Assembly: GCA_029883255.1 (NCBI GenBank)
Contig: JAOUJL010000071.1
Span: forward strand, 1 to 7,050
DNA: 7,050 bases
Direction: 5' to 3'
From: Candidatus Bathyarchaeota archaeon
GTDB taxonomy: Archaea > Thermoproteota > Bathyarchaeia > Bathyarchaeales > Bathyarchaeaceae
Part shown: in pieces, positions 6,103 through 7,050 of the stretch
Layout of the letters: each line of letters opens with the position of its first letter
How positions within the stretch are numbered: the first letter of the stretch is position 1
The notes under the pieces: model-generated
The model's input: the letters and a program-made list of their open reading frames with translations, nothing else
Database searches by the model: none
Told to the model about the DNA's origin: nothing
Position numbers and translations under genes: made by a program

Positions 6103-7050
6103 TCACCTTCTCCTTCGTTTTCTTTCCCAAGCTTCCTTGACAATCCTTCTCAGCTCTTCTTGAACACTTTTATCTAAGGGCTCCGGCTGATGAACGCTCA
6201 GAAGCTGCTTAACCCTTTTCTTAGCCGCCTCCCTGACATCCTTCACCCTCGGCTTATCCAATATTTCTGAAATGAAAATTTCTTTCCGCAAGTTTTCAAG
6301 CGTGTGCCTCTCAGAGAGGAAGTTCCCGCCAGGCCCAACTTTATGAATAACAGCCTCAGCTAACGTCTCCTCGTTCACTTCGATGCCTCTCAAGGCTCGA
6401 AGAACCATACCCGCCACCTCATCTGAGATAACCATAGCCTCATACGACAAAGTCTTCGCATCTTCAATCAACCCCCCACCATAAAGAATGTCCGCCTTCG
6501 CCAGAGGAGGCAACATCGCCGTCATCGCTCCTAAAAAGCTCAGCCACTCCCCATCAAGCTCTGACCAACCGCCAAAAGAAGCATTAACCAACGAAGGAAA
6601 ACCATAATACTTCGCCAGTTGTGCTGCACCCATAGCGATCAAGCCATCCTCAACAAGACCAAAAATCGACGGTCCGGACAAGCTCTTCATATTCAAAACA
6701 ATAGACGACGTGCCGTAAATCAGAGGCACACTAGGATTCGCTAAATACGCAATCAACATGCCACTCAACACCTCAGCATTAGTCACTGAAAGAGCGCCTG
6801 CAATCGTAACAGGCGAGGTACCTCCAGCCTGCACCATATTCAAAACAACGAGGGGAACCTCATGCTTGGCGCATTCCAAGATCGCTTCAGTGTTTCCTCT
6901 GTCCTGTATAAGCGGGGAAACCGGAGTCTGCATAAAATCTATTATCGGCCTCTTCCTGAGTTCTTCAAAGCCTCCCGCCACCGCCGCCGCCATCCGAATC
7001 TCATCTCTCGCGTTTTCAGTGCCTAGAGCACCAGTATCTATGTGTTTCTC
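6103..7050 (-). CDS. MttB/MtgB-superfamily methyltransferase, C-terminal part (5' end outside window)
   Basis: The frame is open from the window edge to TGA 6105-6103, giving 315 residues, about two thirds of a family protein of roughly 480-500. The family (COG5598, TIM-barrel fold) moves a methyl group from trimethylamine, glycine betaine or related quaternary amines to a Co(I) corrinoid protein in the cytosol. Matching stretches include TGALGTENARDEIRMAAAV at the window edge, then TPVSPLIQDRGN, AGGTSPVTIAGAL, TNAEVLSGMLIAYL, YEAMVISDEVAGM and the C-terminal GPGGNFLSERHTLENLRKE. The internal ATG at 6993 is not the start, since family sequence continues upstream. No in-frame TAG occurs in the visible part, which covers the region where trimethylamine MttB carries pyrrolysine, so this is probably a non-pyrrolysine member; glycine betaine is one known substrate of that group. 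The C-terminus is very basic (KRRRR). It is convergent with the aminotransferase gene. A corrinoid partner with a complete B12 domain is not in the window. Confidence 0.9.
   Translation of the reverse strand, partial: EKHIDTGALGTENARDEIRMAAAVAGGFEELRKRPIIDFMQTPVSPLIQDRGNTEAILECAKHEVPLVVLNMVQAGGTSPVTIAGALSVTNAEVLSGMLIAYLANPSVPLIYGTSSIVLNMKSLSGPSIFGLVEDGLIAMGAAQLAKYYGFPSLVNASFGGWSELDGEWLSFLGAMTAMLPPLAKADILYGGGLIEDAKTLSYEAMVISDEVAGMVLRALRGIEVNEETLAEAVIHKVGPGGNFLSERHTLENLRKEIFISEILDKPRVKDVREAAKKRVKQLLSVHQPEPLDKSVQEELRRIVKEAWERKRRRR

Noticed and set aside
1..7050. CRISPR array, insertion sequence, tRNA or rRNA
   Set aside because: No spaced short direct repeats, transposase sequence, terminal inverted repeats or cloverleaf-like segment was seen on either strand by reading.

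Overview
The window looks archaeal, most plausibly from the Bathyarchaeia/Thermoproteota part of the tree, though no rRNA or marker gene is present to prove it. The pointers are TATA/BRE-like promoter sequences instead of -35/-10 boxes, a very short or leaderless 5' end before a TTG start, an MttB-superfamily methyltransferase beside a corrinoid-protein domain, and secreted, sequon-rich surface proteins.

Left half (1-3890, minus strand): a two-gene unit read right to left. The first gene (3890-1650) encodes a secreted solute-binding protein of the oligopeptide/dipeptide ABC family (SBP_bac_5) ending in a dockerin-like module of two EF-hand-type loops. Its stop overlaps the start of the second gene (1653 to beyond position 1) in an ATGA. 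The second gene is not closed within the window and encodes a secreted protein with two cohesin-like modules separated by a CARDB-like domain. Translationally coupled dockerin and cohesin partners suggest that the binding protein is held at the cell surface by cohesin-dockerin docking and not by a lipid or membrane anchor. The binding-protein fold also appears circularly permuted: the segment normally at the C-terminus of the family comes first.

Middle (3891-4344): an intergenic region with divergent promoters. Between them lies a short coding-like stretch on the minus strand (about 4235-4035) broken by stops, possibly a gene remnant.

Right half (4345-7050): a small plus-strand operon encodes a 94-residue protein consisting only of the helical cap domain of methyltransferase corrinoid proteins (the cobalamin-binding Rossmann domain is absent), followed after 28 nt by a complete class III PLP-dependent aminotransferase. 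Convergent with it, on the minus strand, is the C-terminal two thirds of an MttB/MtgB-superfamily methylamine or betaine:corrinoid methyltransferase with no in-frame amber codon in the visible part. Together these suggest use of a methylated amine or betaine, with the methyl group going to a corrinoid protein and the amine possibly handled by the aminotransferase. The substrate cannot be read from the sequence.
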